Of a DNA stretch of 64,000 nucleotides, positions 29,325-37,466 are shown piece by piece. Under the pieces are notes generated by a model. It worked only from the letters and a program-made list of their open reading frames with translations, was not told the origin of the DNA and ran no database searches. Each line of letters opens with the position of its first letter. Position 1 is the stretch's first letter. Location: positions 101,609 to 165,608 of the forward strand of contig CAJVZZ010000003.1 of NCBI GenBank assembly GCA_913020435.1. The letters are read 5' to 3'. This stretch comes from an uncultured Flavobacteriales bacterium (GTDB taxonomy: Bacteria > Bacteroidota > Bacteroidia > Flavobacteriales_G > Salibacteraceae). The position numbers were made by a program, and so were the translations under genes.

Positions 29325-29897
29325 CTAGTTTAATTTCTTTACAGATCCTTCGATTAATTCGTATTTTTCTTTAGATTCTTCGCAAGTTGCCTTTCCATTT
29401 TCATTGAAAATCAGTTTAGAACCATATTCACTCATCCAGCCTATTTGCTTTGAAGGGTTTCCAACCACTAAGGCATAATCCAGAACTTCTTTCGTGACAA
29501 CTGATCCCGCTCCAATAAAAGCAAACCGTCCAATATCATTTCCACAAACAACCGTAGCATTAGCACCAATTGTCGCTCCTTTTTTAACTGTAGTTTTTTC
29601 GTATTGTCCTCTTCTGTTTATTGCGCTTCTAGGATTAGTTACATTAGTAAAAACCATAGAAGGCCCAAGAAAAACGTCATCCTCGCAAATCACTCCAGTA
29701 TAGATCGATACATTATTTTGAATTTTTACATTTTTACCCAAAATGACTTCAGGAGAAATAACACAATTCTGTCCAATGTTACAATTACTGCCAATAATAC
29801 AATCTTTCATAATATGAGAGAAATGCCAGATTTTAGCTCCTTCACCAATCTGGCAACCCTTATCTATTACCGCTGTCTCATGATTAAAATAGCCCAT
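29325..29897 (-). CDS. Left-handed beta-helix N-acetyltransferase (WbpD-like)
   Basis: A 190-residue hexapeptide-repeat protein: regular I/V-G-x-x-x-x coils ([42 protein letters not shown]) through about residue 140. WbpD-like enzymes acetylate the 3-amino group of UDP-2-acetamido-3-amino-2,3-dideoxy-glucuronate. With the DegT aminotransferase and the UDP-HexNAc dehydrogenase of this cluster, most of a diacetamido-uronic acid pathway is present, although the WbpB-type 3-dehydrogenase is not seen. The exact substrate is inferred from context. Confidence 0.85.
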   Translation of the reverse strand: MGYFNHETAVIDKGCQIGEGAKIWHFSHIMKDCIIGSNCNIGQNCVISPEVILGKNVKIQNNVSIYTGVICEDDVFLGPSMVFTNVTNPRSAINRRGQYEKTTVKKGATIGANATVVCGNDIGRFAFIGAGSVVTKEVLDYALVVGNPSKQIGWMSEYGSKLIFNENGKATCEESKEKYELIEGSVKKLN

Positions 29898-30884
29898 TTA
29901 TTTTTTAATATAATCGGTAAAATCGTTGTGTTCGGTTTTGTATAATTCATCCGAGCTCAGCGATTTGAAATATTCGTAAGTAATTTTTAATCCTTCCGCT
30001 CGATTAACCTTCGGTTCCCAATCCAAAATACTTCTTGCTTTTGTAATATCAGGTTGCCTTTGTTTGGGATCGTTAACAGGCAGGTCGGTATAAATTACTT
30101 TCTGATCAGTATCAGTTAATTTGATAATTTCTTCTGCGAAATCTCCAATTGTAATCTCATCAGGGTTTCCAATATTCATTGGTAATGTATAATCTGAAAG
30201 GAGCAAACGATATATACCTTCTACTAAATCATCTACATAACAAAACGACCTAGTTTGAGAACCGTCTCCAAATACTGTGAGAGACTCTCCTCTTAAGGCT
30301 TGTCCAATGAAAGCTGGTAAAACTCTTCCATCATTCAATCTCATTCGAGGACCATAAGTATTGAAAATTCTAATAATTCTAGTTTCAACATCATGGAAAT
30401 TTTGATAAGCCATGGTTATAGCTTCTTGAAAACGTTTAGCTTCATCATAAACTCCTCTTGGACCAACAGGATTTACATTACCCCAATATTCTTCTGGTTG
30501 AGGGTGAACTGTAGGGTCACCATATACTTCACTTGTGCTTGCAACAATTATTCGTGCATTTTTATCTTTAGCCAGTCCTAATAAATTATGAGTACCAAGG
30601 GAGCTCACCTTTAAAGTTTGGATTGGGATTTTTAGATAATCAATAGGGCTGGCTGGTGATGCAAAATGCAGAATATACTTAAGCTTACCAGGTACATTTA
30701 CAAAATCAGAAACATCATGATTTGAAAACACGAAGTTTTCGTTCAACATCAAATGTTCGATATTGGTTAAATTTCCTGTGATCAAGTTATCCATTCCAAT
30801 AACACGATAGCCCTCATCTAAAAAGCGTTCACAAAGATGGGAACCTAAAAATCCAGCTGCACCGGTTATTAAAACTTGTTCCAT
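29898..30884 (-). CDS. UDP-glucuronate decarboxylase (UDP-xylose synthase type)
   Basis: Extended SDR of 328 residues with [16 protein letters not shown], then [50 protein letters not shown] (catalytic Tyr and Lys) and [10 protein letters not shown], a pattern close to UDP-xylose synthases. It would turn UDP-glucuronate, made by the neighbouring Ugd, into UDP-xylose or the 4-keto pentose. The Ugd gene ends exactly where this one starts (the coordinates share base 30884), so the two are tightly coupled. Confidence 0.9.
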   Translation of the reverse strand: MEQVLITGAAGFLGSHLCERFLDEGYRVIGMDNLITGNLTNIEHLMLNENFVFSNHDVSDFVNVPGKLKYILHFASPASPIDYLKIPIQTLKVSSLGTHNLLGLAKDKNARIIVASTSEVYGDPTVHPQPEEYWGNVNPVGPRGVYDEAKRFQEAITMAYQNFHDVETRIIRIFNTYGPRMRLNDGRVLPAFIGQALRGESLTVFGDGSQTRSFCYVDDLVEGIYRLLLSDYTLPMNIGNPDEITIGDFAEEIIKLTDTDQKVIYTDLPVNDPKQRQPDITKARSILDWEPKVNRAEGLKITYEYFKSLSSDELYKTEHNDFTDYIKK

Positions 30885-32182
30885 TATCGTCCTATACTAA
30901 AATAATTAAATCCTTTTTCCTTCATTTCTATGGTGTCGTAAAGATTACGTCCATCAAAAATCGCTTTAGTTGCAATTCCAGCACTTAGCCTTTCAAAATC
31001 AGGTGTTCTGAACACTTGCCATTCTGTGCAAATAAGCAAAGCGTCACAGTTCTCAATAGCTTCATTTTGATTGTTTGCGAATTTTATTTTATCCCCATAC
31101 AGTGCTTTAACATTCTCCATTGCTTCTGGGTCAAAAGCCGTAATATCAGCTCCTGCTTCGATCAATAAATCAATATTATACAATGCTGGAGCCTCTCTTA
31201 TGTCATCTGTATTTGGCTTAAAAGCAAGACCCCAAATTGCGATTTTTTTCCCTTTTAAATCATTATTGAAGTATGAATTTAGACGAGGAAATAGCTTTGT
31301 TTTTTGTGTTTGATTTACTTCCATTACAGCATTCAAAATTTGAAAATTGTAATCAATGTCTTTGGAAGATTTTACTAATGCTTGAACATCTTTAGGAAAG
31401 CAGCTTCCTCCGTATCCTATACCTGGAAACAAAAAGCGTTTTCCAATTCTAGTATCAGAACCCATACCCATTCTTACTTGATCAACGTCAGCTCCAACTT
31501 TTTCGCAAATGTTTGCGATTTCGTTCATGAAGGTGATTTTAGTCGCCAAAAAGGAATTAGCAGCATACTTGGTTAATTCTGCCGATTTTTCATCCATATA
31601 AATTATTGGATTACCCTGTCGTACAAATGGTCTATACAAATCATCCATATGTTTTTTAGCTCGATCAGATGAAAGACCAATTACTACTCGGTCTGGTTTC
31701 ATAAAATCATCAACGGCAAAGCCTTCTCTCAAGAATTCTGGATTAGAAACAACATCGAAATCACATTGTGCATTTTTAGCAATGGCAGCAATCACTTTTT
31801 CTGCAGTTCCAACAGGAACAGTGCTCTTATCGATGATAACTTTATAATCAGTAATAATTTTACCTAATTCATCGGCTACTCCAAGGATATACGATAGGTC
31901 AGCCGACCCATCCTCTCCCGGAGGTGTCGGTAAAGCAAGGAAAACATAATCACACTGATCAATTGCCGATTTTAAATCGGTTGTGAAACTCAATCTTCCT
32001 TGAGCAATATTTCTTTCAAATAATAATTCTAAACCAGGTTCATAAATAGGAACCTGACCATTCTTCATTTTCTCGACTTTATTGGCATCAATATCCACGC
32101 AAATAACATGGTTGCCTGTCTCGGCTAGACATGTTCCGGTAACCAATCCTACGTATCCTGTTCCAATTACAGCAACTTTCAT
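30884..32182 (-). CDS. ugd: UDP-glucose 6-dehydrogenase
   Basis: A 432-residue dehydrogenase that oxidises UDP-glucose twice to UDP-glucuronate. Motifs are [56 protein letters not shown], and the catalytic cysteine in [16 protein letters not shown]. It overlaps the UDP-glucuronate decarboxylase start by one base, which supports channelled UDP-xylose supply. It lies 17 nt downstream of the DegT aminotransferase. Confidence 0.95.
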   Translation of the reverse strand: MKVAVIGTGYVGLVTGTCLAETGNHVICVDIDANKVEKMKNGQVPIYEPGLELLFERNIAQGRLSFTTDLKSAIDQCDYVFLALPTPPGEDGSADLSYILGVADELGKIITDYKVIIDKSTVPVGTAEKVIAAIAKNAQCDFDVVSNPEFLREGFAVDDFMKPDRVVIGLSSDRAKKHMDDLYRPFVRQGNPIIYMDEKSAELTKYAANSFLATKITFMNEIANICEKVGADVDQVRMGMGSDTRIGKRFLFPGIGYGGSCFPKDVQALVKSSKDIDYNFQILNAVMEVNQTQKTKLFPRLNSYFNNDLKGKKIAIWGLAFKPNTDDIREAPALYNIDLLIEAGADITAFDPEAMENVKALYGDKIKFANNQNEAIENCDALLICTEWQVFRTPDFERLSAGIATKAIFDGRNLYDTIEMKEKGFNYFSIGR

Positions 32183-32199
32183 TCTTTATTTTATTAAGG

Positions 32200-33330
32200 T
32201 TATTGATCTAAGAATTCAATTACCGAAGAGGTAATAAACTCAAGTTGTTCTTCGTCTAATTCTGTATGCATTGGTAATGAAATGACTTTCATTTTTAAGT
32301 AGTCGGTGTTCTCTAAAGACACTCTATCTTCAAATATCTCCGCAAATGATTTTTGTTCGTGCACTGGAAGAGGGTAATAAATATTTGAAGGAATTCCTTT
32401 TTTATCCAAATGCTTCATTAATTCATCGCGATCTACTCCATTTAAGATTAGCGTGTACTGATGAAATCCATGATCCGAATAACTTGCAGTTTTTGGAACA
32501 GTAAGCTCAGGGCGCTCTGAGAATTCATTGTTATAAAAATTAGCAGCAATATTTCTTTCATATAGATAGGTGTCTAAATGTTTGAGCTTTATACGAAGAA
32601 TAGCAGCTTGAATAGAGTCAAGCCGGCTGTTTACTCCAATAACATCATGGTAATATCTTTTGCTTTGACCATGATTTGAAACCATTCTAATCATGGCAGC
32701 TAAATCATCATCATTAGTCATAATGGCTCCGCCGTCTCCGTAACAGCCTAGGTTCTTAGAAGGAAAAAATGAAGTAGTTCCTACAGTTCCAATGGTGCCT
32801 GCTTTTTTTGAAACGCCATCCTTTCCGGTGTAATTAGATCCAATACCTTGAGCAGTATCTTCTATTACTGCAATACCATGTTCGTTAGCAATCTCCATAA
32901 TTTCATCCATGGGAGCACAGTGTCCATATAAATGGACAGGAACTATTGCCTTTGTTTTAGACGTAATTGCAGCTTTAAGAGAGTCTGGATTCATACAGAA
33001 TGTCTCCTTATCTACATCAACAAAAATCGGAGTTAAATTTAACAGGCCAATTACCTCTGCGGTGGCGATATACGTGAAACTTGGAGAAATAACTTCATCA
33101 CCGGGCTTCAATCCTAGAGCCATTAAGGCTATTTGTAAAGCATCTGTTCCATTAGCTACAGGAATGACATGCTTTACATCTAGGTAATTTTCAAATTCAG
33201 CTTGGAACGATTTAACTTCTGGTCCATTAATGAATGCCGTAGATTTTAGAACATTCAATACAGCTGCGTTTACCTCGCTTTCAATTTTTTCATATTGGGT
33301 TTTGAGGTCAACAAGTTGTAAGTTTTTCAT
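32200..33330 (-). CDS. DegT/DnrJ/EryC1 sugar aminotransferase (WbpE-like)
   Basis: PLP-dependent aminotransferase of 376 residues. GTDALQIALMALGLKPGDEVISPSFTYIATAEV, VIEDTAQGIGSNY and the PLP lysine in TTSFFPSKNLGCYGDGGAI are the family marks. WbpE-like members aminate the 3-keto-UDP-uronate before WbpD acetylation. An in-frame ATG at 33423 would add 31 unlikely residues and overlap the opposite gene's start, so the ATG at 33330 (MKNLQLVDLKTQYE) is chosen. It heads the minus-strand nucleotide-sugar cluster. Confidence 0.9.
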   Translation of the reverse strand: MKNLQLVDLKTQYEKIESEVNAAVLNVLKSTAFINGPEVKSFQAEFENYLDVKHVIPVANGTDALQIALMALGLKPGDEVISPSFTYIATAEVIGLLNLTPIFVDVDKETFCMNPDSLKAAITSKTKAIVPVHLYGHCAPMDEIMEIANEHGIAVIEDTAQGIGSNYTGKDGVSKKAGTIGTVGTTSFFPSKNLGCYGDGGAIMTNDDDLAAMIRMVSNHGQSKRYYHDVIGVNSRLDSIQAAILRIKLKHLDTYLYERNIAANFYNNEFSERPELTVPKTASYSDHGFHQYTLILNGVDRDELMKHLDKKGIPSNIYYPLPVHEQKSFAEIFEDRVSLENTDYLKMKVISLPMHTELDEEQLEFITSSVIEFLDQ

Positions 33331-33368
33331 TGAAAAATTTTGCGTAAAAATAAAGTTACGAATATAAT

Positions 33369-33376
33369 TAAATTTG
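33369..33376 (+). promoter_or_regulatory. -7 element upstream of the outer-membrane protein gene
   Basis: TAAATTTG matches TAnnTTTG, 36 nt before the ATG at 33412. No TTG sits at the right spacing, so the match is partial. It lies in the divergent gap with the aminotransferase gene. Confidence 0.3.
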
Positions 33377-33411
33377 CAACCGTGAAAGTCTATAAACTCT
33401 CGAAAAACTTG

Positions 33412-34191
33412 ATGAATCGACACCTGTTAAAAACGTTATTGAAGCCCATATTTTGTCTGTTGCTTCTGATAAGCACAGGGCTAACGTCTTTTGCTCAAAA
33501 AAGTATTTCAGATTCAGTAATTAGCGTTTCTCATATTGATTTTATGTATGCTTTGCAAATTCCTTCTGGTGATTTAGCGGATCGTTTTGGTTTTTTTCAT
33601 GGAATAGGAGGGGGATTCTTTCATAAAGGAAAAAATAATTTTGAATACGGTGGAGGAGCAACCTTCTTGTTTGGGACCCAAATAAGAGAACGTACTATAA
33701 TTGACAATTTATTGACACAAAATAGTACGATACTAGATTCTGATGGAAGAGCAGCTAATCTACTGGTATCGATGAGGGGTTGGCAGTTTCGAGTAAATAT
33801 TGGAAAAGTTTTTTCACTTAATAAGCCAAATCCTAATTCAGGGATTTTAGTTAGAGCAGGTATTGGATTCATGCAACATAAAATTCGAGTAGAGGATAGG
33901 CAAGTAAACACTCCTCAACTAGCATGGCCTTATCAAAAGGGTTATGACAGGTTAACTAATGGTGTAATGCTCACCCAATTTATAGGTTATCAAATTTATA
34001 GCAATACTAAGCTTGTTAATTTTTATGCCGGAATAGAGTTTAATGAAGCATTTACGAGAAATCGTAGACCATACAATTTTAGTGAAAAACGACAAGATAC
34101 CGATACTAGGTTTGATAGTTCTGTCGGGTTTAAATTTGGCTGGATGATCCCAATTTATAAACGCGCTCCAAAGGCGTTCTATTACGAATAA
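33412..34191 (+). CDS. Putative outer-membrane beta-barrel protein
   Basis: A 259-residue protein with a clear signal peptide (LLKPIFCLLLLISTGLTSFAQ). The mature part has many short amphipathic strands rich in Gly, Phe and Tyr (FFHGIGGGFFHKGKNNFEYGGG, GILVRAGIGFMQHKIRV, YQIYSNTKLVNFYAGIEF) and ends in an aromatic-rich stretch, as expected for an outer-membrane beta-barrel. I do not recognise a named family. Its stop lies within a few bases of the likely waaA start, so the two are probably coupled. The open frame extends to a TTG at 33340, but the ATG at 33412 fits the signal peptide. Confidence 0.8.
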   Translation: MNRHLLKTLLKPIFCLLLLISTGLTSFAQKSISDSVISVSHIDFMYALQIPSGDLADRFGFFHGIGGGFFHKGKNNFEYGGGATFLFGTQIRERTIIDNLLTQNSTILDSDGRAANLLVSMRGWQFRVNIGKVFSLNKPNPNSGILVRAGIGFMQHKIRVEDRQVNTPQLAWPYQKGYDRLTNGVMLTQFIGYQIYSNTKLVNFYAGIEFNEAFTRNRRPYNFSEKRQDTDTRFDSSVGFKFGWMIPIYKRAPKAFYYE

Positions 34192-34195
34192 GCTT

Positions 34196-35437
34196 ATCAA
34201 AACAATTTACTCAATAATAGTCAAGGCTTATGGACTGGCGGTTCATGTAGTAGCGTTATTTGGTAATAATAAAGCTGAGAATTGGGTGTCTGGAAGGCGG
34301 AATTGGTATTCGAGTTTAAAGAATAAATTAGCTTCAAATAAAAAACCTATAATTTGGATTCATGCTTCCTCTACGGGAGAATTTGAGCAAGGAAGAACGG
34401 TAATAGATGGCTTGAGAAAGGCCAAAGAAGATTACTTTTTCCTATTAACATTTTTCTCTCCAAGTGGCTTCTTGCAACATAAAGATTATAAGGAAGTTGA
34501 TGCAGTTCACTATTTACCATTAGACAGTAAATCGAATGCTAAAAAGTTTCTGAATGTTGTAAACCCGAAAATTGCCATTTTTATAAAATATGAATTTTGG
34601 TATTTCTATTTTAAGGGTCTTGCCAAAAGAGAGATCCCATTGTTTTTAGTTTCAGCTAAGTTGACTAAAAATCATTTGTTCTTTAAATGGTACGGTAAGT
34701 CTTATCGAAAAGTACTGCAACTTCCCTCACTGTTTTTTGTGCAAGATGAATCAACAAATACTCTGCTTAAGGAATTAGGTATAGATAATGTAGTGGTTAC
34801 TGGTGACACAAGAATCGATCGGGTTTTAGAAGTTGCGTCTTCAAAAGTATCTAATAGTATTGTTGAAGAATTTCTTGAAAATGAAAAGGCAATAATTGTT
34901 GGAAGCTCGTGGTCTGCAGAAGAAAAAATATTAATTGAATGGCTTAATTCGGGAGTTTATTCTGGTAAAATAATTATTGCTCCGCATGAAATTGATGAGG
35001 AACGTATTCAGAGTTTAGTGAATTCTCTAAAGGTTAAAACTGTTCGGTACACTCATATGGATTTAAATAATATCCAACCAGAAGGACAGGTTTTGATTAT
35101 AGACTGCATTGGAATATTGAAGGATCTTTATAAATATGGTAGCTGGGCGTTTATTGGCGGAGGGTTTTCAGATGGTATTCATAATATTCTCGAACCTGCT
35201 GTATTTGGCGTGCCAGTGATTTTTGGCCCTAAATATAAAAAGTTTAGTGAGGCAGTTGATTTGATCGAACTAGGCGGAGCCGCTAGTATCATTAGTTTTA
35301 GTAGCTTCAATAAGCAATCTGAAAAACTAAACGACCCGAAAATTTTAATTAAGAGATCACAGGTCTGTAAATCTTATATTGAACAAAATCAAGGAGCCTC
35401 TCTTAAAGTTGTGGATCAGATAAATCAATATTTGTAA
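34196..35437 (+). CDS. waaA: Kdo transferase with apparent non-standard start codon
   Basis: 3-deoxy-D-manno-octulosonic acid transferase, which adds Kdo to lipid A precursors. WIHASSTGEFEQGRTVI, PKIAIFIKYEFWYFYF, GDTRIDRV and the C-terminal GGGFSDGIHNILEPAVFGVPVIFGP are diagnostic. The first ATG/GTG/TTG in frame is a GTG at 34286, but the frame is open from 34148, and the 30 residues before it (IYSIIVKAYGLAVHVVALF, then NNKAENWVSGRRNW) match the membrane-anchor N-terminus of the family. Candidate starts are ATC at 34196 (used here, about 413 residues), ATT at 34181 or ATT at 34205. The function is firm; the start is open. Confidence 0.88.
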   Translation: MKTIYSIIVKAYGLAVHVVALFGNNKAENWVSGRRNWYSSLKNKLASNKKPIIWIHASSTGEFEQGRTVIDGLRKAKEDYFFLLTFFSPSGFLQHKDYKEVDAVHYLPLDSKSNAKKFLNVVNPKIAIFIKYEFWYFYFKGLAKREIPLFLVSAKLTKNHLFFKWYGKSYRKVLQLPSLFFVQDESTNTLLKELGIDNVVVTGDTRIDRVLEVASSKVSNSIVEEFLENEKAIIVGSSWSAEEKILIEWLNSGVYSGKIIIAPHEIDEERIQSLVNSLKVKTVRYTHMDLNNIQPEGQVLIIDCIGILKDLYKYGSWAFIGGGFSDGIHNILEPAVFGVPVIFGPKYKKFSEAVDLIELGGAASIISFSSFNKQSEKLNDPKILIKRSQVCKSYIEQNQGASLKVVDQINQYL

Positions 35438-35438
35438 T

Positions 35439-35804
35439 ATGAAATTTTTATTGATTTTTATTGGTGGTGGAGTAGGGAGCGTTTTACGGTATGGAATTGC
35501 TCATTGTATTTCTGTTAAAACCAACTTTCATCCTTTATTAGCTACTTTTTCCGTAAATGCTGTTGGATCGTTTTTTCTAGGTGCTTTGTTAGCATATTTT
35601 GCTAAGCAAAACGGGCAAAATGAAAGCATAGTATTGGCCTTGACAGTTGGTTTATGTGGTGGATTTACTACGTTTTCTACTTTTTCTTTGGAGGTCGTTA
35701 ACTTGCTTAAGACGGGTGATTTTATTCAAGCTAGTATTTATATTTCTTCGTCCATATTACTGTCCCTGTTTCTTCTTTTTTTAGGCTGGAAATTAATCGC
35801 GTAG
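35439..35804 (+). CDS. crcB: Fluoride channel CrcB/Fluc
   Basis: A 121-residue membrane protein with four helices. GGGVGSVLRYGIAH, NAVGSFFLGALLAYF and GLCGGFTTFSTFSLE, including the conserved Asn and the phenylalanines of the fluoride pathway, identify the dual-topology F- exporter. It begins 1 nt after the waaA stop and is probably co-transcribed with it. No fluoride riboswitch is possible in that gap. Confidence 0.95.
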   Translation: MKFLLIFIGGGVGSVLRYGIAHCISVKTNFHPLLATFSVNAVGSFFLGALLAYFAKQNGQNESIVLALTVGLCGGFTTFSTFSLEVVNLLKTGDFIQASIYISSSILLSLFLLFLGWKLIA

Positions 35805-35818
35805 TATTACAGAATCGT

Positions 35819-36256
35819 TTAGATGCCTTGCGTTAAGTGAAGTTTCATCCCCTCATGCGGTTTATTAAGTCCTAGGTGGTTGCAGAATTGAAGTACTTCA
35901 TGACGTTTTTTGTCAGTGGTAAGCTGAATTATAGGAGTACCTTTTCTTTACAGGTGTGAATTGCCCATTCGAATATTTTTTTGCTTATCCCTTTTTCTGT
36001 TTGGTTTTTTTGAGTTCTAGCAGATTCAATTTGTGTTCCAACTCCACCTTAATACATACGATATTGTATAAAACTTAGTTGTAATGTTCGTTTTATTACT
36101 TGTTTTTTTATTGGTTCTAACAATTAATCGCTGATTTCTATCTTCTCCCCAAGTATCTCCTAAATCATTGCTTGCTATTAAGGTAACTACTGAAGATAAA
36201 TCAGAATCAACTGAATCTCGAAATTTAAGATCTTCTAAAAAACCGTTTAGAAACAA
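35819..36256 (-). pseudogene. Decayed GNAT acetyltransferase
   Basis: Three reading frames on the minus strand join into one GNAT protein. The first (from 36256) reads LKFRDSVDSDLSSVVTLIASNDLGDT; the second TLQLSFI, then after an in-frame TAA GGVGTQIESARTQKNQTEKG and SKKIFEWAIHTCKEK; the third GTPIIQLTTDKKRHEVL and HEGMKLHL, with a stop at 35819-35821. This is the full domain order of GNATs, including the acetyl-CoA region and the C-terminal QLTTDK/HEGMKL strand. At least two frameshifts and one nonsense codon make it non-functional. It fills the gap between crcB and the cold-shock gene. Confidence 0.85.
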
Positions 36257-36287
36257 AAAAGGCTTGTCAGTTATGACAAGCCTTTTT
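36254..36287. terminator. Bidirectional terminator downstream of the cold-shock gene
   Basis: GGCTTGTCA (36261-36269) pairs with TGACAAGCC (36274-36282) across a 4-nt loop, flanked by an A-run (36255-36260) and a T-run (36283-36287). It ends the minus-strand cold-shock transcript, 24 nt after its stop. Confidence 0.9.
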
Positions 36288-36310
36288 AAAAAGTATATAT
36301 AAAGTATCGC

Positions 36311-36502
36311 TTAAACGACTTTCACATCTACTGCGTTTAAACCCTTACGACCTTCTTCTACATCGTAGCTTACTTTGTCGCCATCTTTGATTTCGTCTAC
36401 TAATCCATTTGCGTGTACAAATACATCTTTGCCACCGTCATCTGGGGTAATGAATCCAAATCCTTTAGAATCATTGAAAAATTTTACTGTTCCTTCACTC
36501 AT
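36311..36502 (-). CDS. Cold-shock-domain protein
   Basis: A 63-residue single-OB-fold RNA chaperone. RNP1 (KGFGFI) and RNP2 (VFVHA) are intact, and the opening [22 protein letters not shown] is classic. It binds single-stranded RNA and melts secondary structure. A strong Bacteroidota-type promoter lies just upstream and a terminator just downstream, so it is a single-gene unit with a short leader. Confidence 0.96.
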   Translation of the reverse strand: MSEGTVKFFNDSKGFGFITPDDGGKDVFVHANGLVDEIKDGDKVSYDVEEGRKGLNAVDVKVV

Positions 36503-36523
36503 AACTTAAATATTAATAAGTTG

Positions 36524-36552
36524 CAAAGATATGTTTTCCAATCGATTATCAA
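36524..36552 (-). promoter_or_regulatory. Promoter of the cold-shock gene
   Basis: On the minus strand TTG (36550-36552), an 18-nt spacer and TATCTTTG (36524-36531) match the Bacteroidota -33/-7 consensus exactly. It lies 21 nt before the ATG. Confidence 0.75.
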
Positions 36553-36575
36553 CATTATCAAAAAAATAAGTTGAA

Positions 36576-37091
36576 TTAAAATTTTAAATACATAATATGA
36601 TTAGGGTTTGAGTGGGTATCTGAGATTTTATAATCGTAATTTCCTATGATTTCAAATCCATTTTTTTTGTAGAATTTAATTGCTCTATGATTTCCTGTCC
36701 ATGTATAGAGCCAAATTCCTTCTTGTTCGTTTTTTATTGAAAAATCAATATTGAATTTCAATAGTATCTTCCCGAACCCTTTTCCAAATGCTTCCTCCAG
36801 AAAGTAAATCCGGTCTAATTTAGAACTGTTTTGGGAAGGAATACTAGAGTTCTTACAGTTCAGTTCAATGTTAGAAAACCCTAAAAGTGCACTGTTTTGA
36901 CTAATTATAAAGTAATTGTTAGTTGGGTTTTTTAATTCCTGAGTTATACTTAAAGGGTTGTAATACATTTTAATGAATGCATTAATATCTTTTTCTGAAC
37001 TGCTTTTGTTGTGTGACGCAATGAATGATTTTTTACCAATTTCATAAATCTCGTTTGAGTCTTTAATTGTGGCAATTCGAATATTCATCAT
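36576..37091 (-). CDS. GNAT-family N-acetyltransferase
   Basis: A 171-residue acetyl-CoA-dependent acetyltransferase. The N-terminus IRIATIKDSNEIYEIGKKSF, the acetyl-CoA loop region EEAFGKGFGKILLKF (a QxxGxG/A variant), and the C-terminal AIKFYKKNGFEIIGNYDYKI are standard GNAT features. The substrate is unknown. It is unrelated in detail to the decayed GNAT at 35819-36256. It may start at the second Met (37088). Confidence 0.88.
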   Translation of the reverse strand: MMNIRIATIKDSNEIYEIGKKSFIASHNKSSSEKDINAFIKMYYNPLSITQELKNPTNNYFIISQNSALLGFSNIELNCKNSSIPSQNSSKLDRIYFLEEAFGKGFGKILLKFNIDFSIKNEQEGIWLYTWTGNHRAIKFYKKNGFEIIGNYDYKISDTHSNPNHIMYLKF

Positions 37092-37156
37092 TAATTATAG
37101 TTACAATCAAGATTAAAAATAATTTTAAGTAGTTAGATTGGTGAGTTTTTTTTGCA

Positions 37157-37187
37157 TAAAAAAAGCCCTTCGCAAGCGAAGGGCTTT
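37157..37187 (-). terminator. Terminator after tRNA-Leu
   Basis: GCCCTTCGC and GCGAAGGGC form a 9-bp stem with a 2-nt centre (37165-37184), followed on the minus strand by a T-run (A-run 37158-37164). It starts a few bases after the tRNA-Leu 3' end. Confidence 0.9.
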
Positions 37188-37189
37188 AG

Positions 37190-37274
37190 TACCCGGAGCC
37201 GGGATCGAACCGGCACGGCCGCGATGGCCACAGGATTTTAAGTCCTGCGTGTCTACCAATTCCACCACCCGGGC
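37190..37274 (-). tRNA. tRNA-Leu (anticodon TAA)
   Basis: An 85-nt minus-strand tRNA with a long variable arm, typical of Leu. The acceptor begins GCCCGGG and ends TCCGGGT plus A; the anticodon stem-loop is CAGGACTTAAAATCCTG with anticodon TAA, and the T arm has GGTTCGATCC. No CCA is encoded. It is transcribed after tRNA-Gly, 73 nt upstream. Confidence 0.95.
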
Positions 37275-37322
37275 GTGATGAATGCTTTAAAGAACAATCG
37301 TTTCGCTTTAAGCAAAACATTG

Positions 37323-37346
37323 GAGGCTGCCTAAGCAGCCTCTTTT
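37323..37346. other. Hairpin between the two tRNA genes
   Basis: GAGGCTGC-CTAA-GCAGCCTC is a perfect 8-bp stem with a T-run on the plus strand only. In the minus-strand tRNA transcript it lies just after tRNA-Gly and lacks a T-tract, so it may be a processing or stability element. A plus-strand terminator facing mutS is the other possibility. Confidence 0.5.
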
Positions 37347-37347
37347 G

Positions 37348-37420
<73 letters not shown>

Positions 37421-37431
37421 CTATCGGTCTG

Positions 37432-37460
37432 CAAAATTATATAAATTATCAAGTTCTCAA
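37432..37460 (-). promoter_or_regulatory. Promoter of the tRNA-Gly/tRNA-Leu unit
   Basis: Minus-strand TTG (37458-37460), an 18-nt spacer and TAATTTTG (37432-37439) match the Bacteroidota consensus. It lies between the mutS stop and the tRNA, 11 nt before the tRNA 5' end. Confidence 0.7.
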
Positions 37461-37466
37461 AGGAAA

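Noticed and set aside
35439..35450. Fluoride riboswitch in front of crcB
   Set aside because: crcB starts 1 nt after waaA, so there is no room for a leader.
36026..36256. A separate 76-residue gene
   Set aside because: It is the first fragment of the decayed GNAT gene and continues in other frames; it is not an independent gene.
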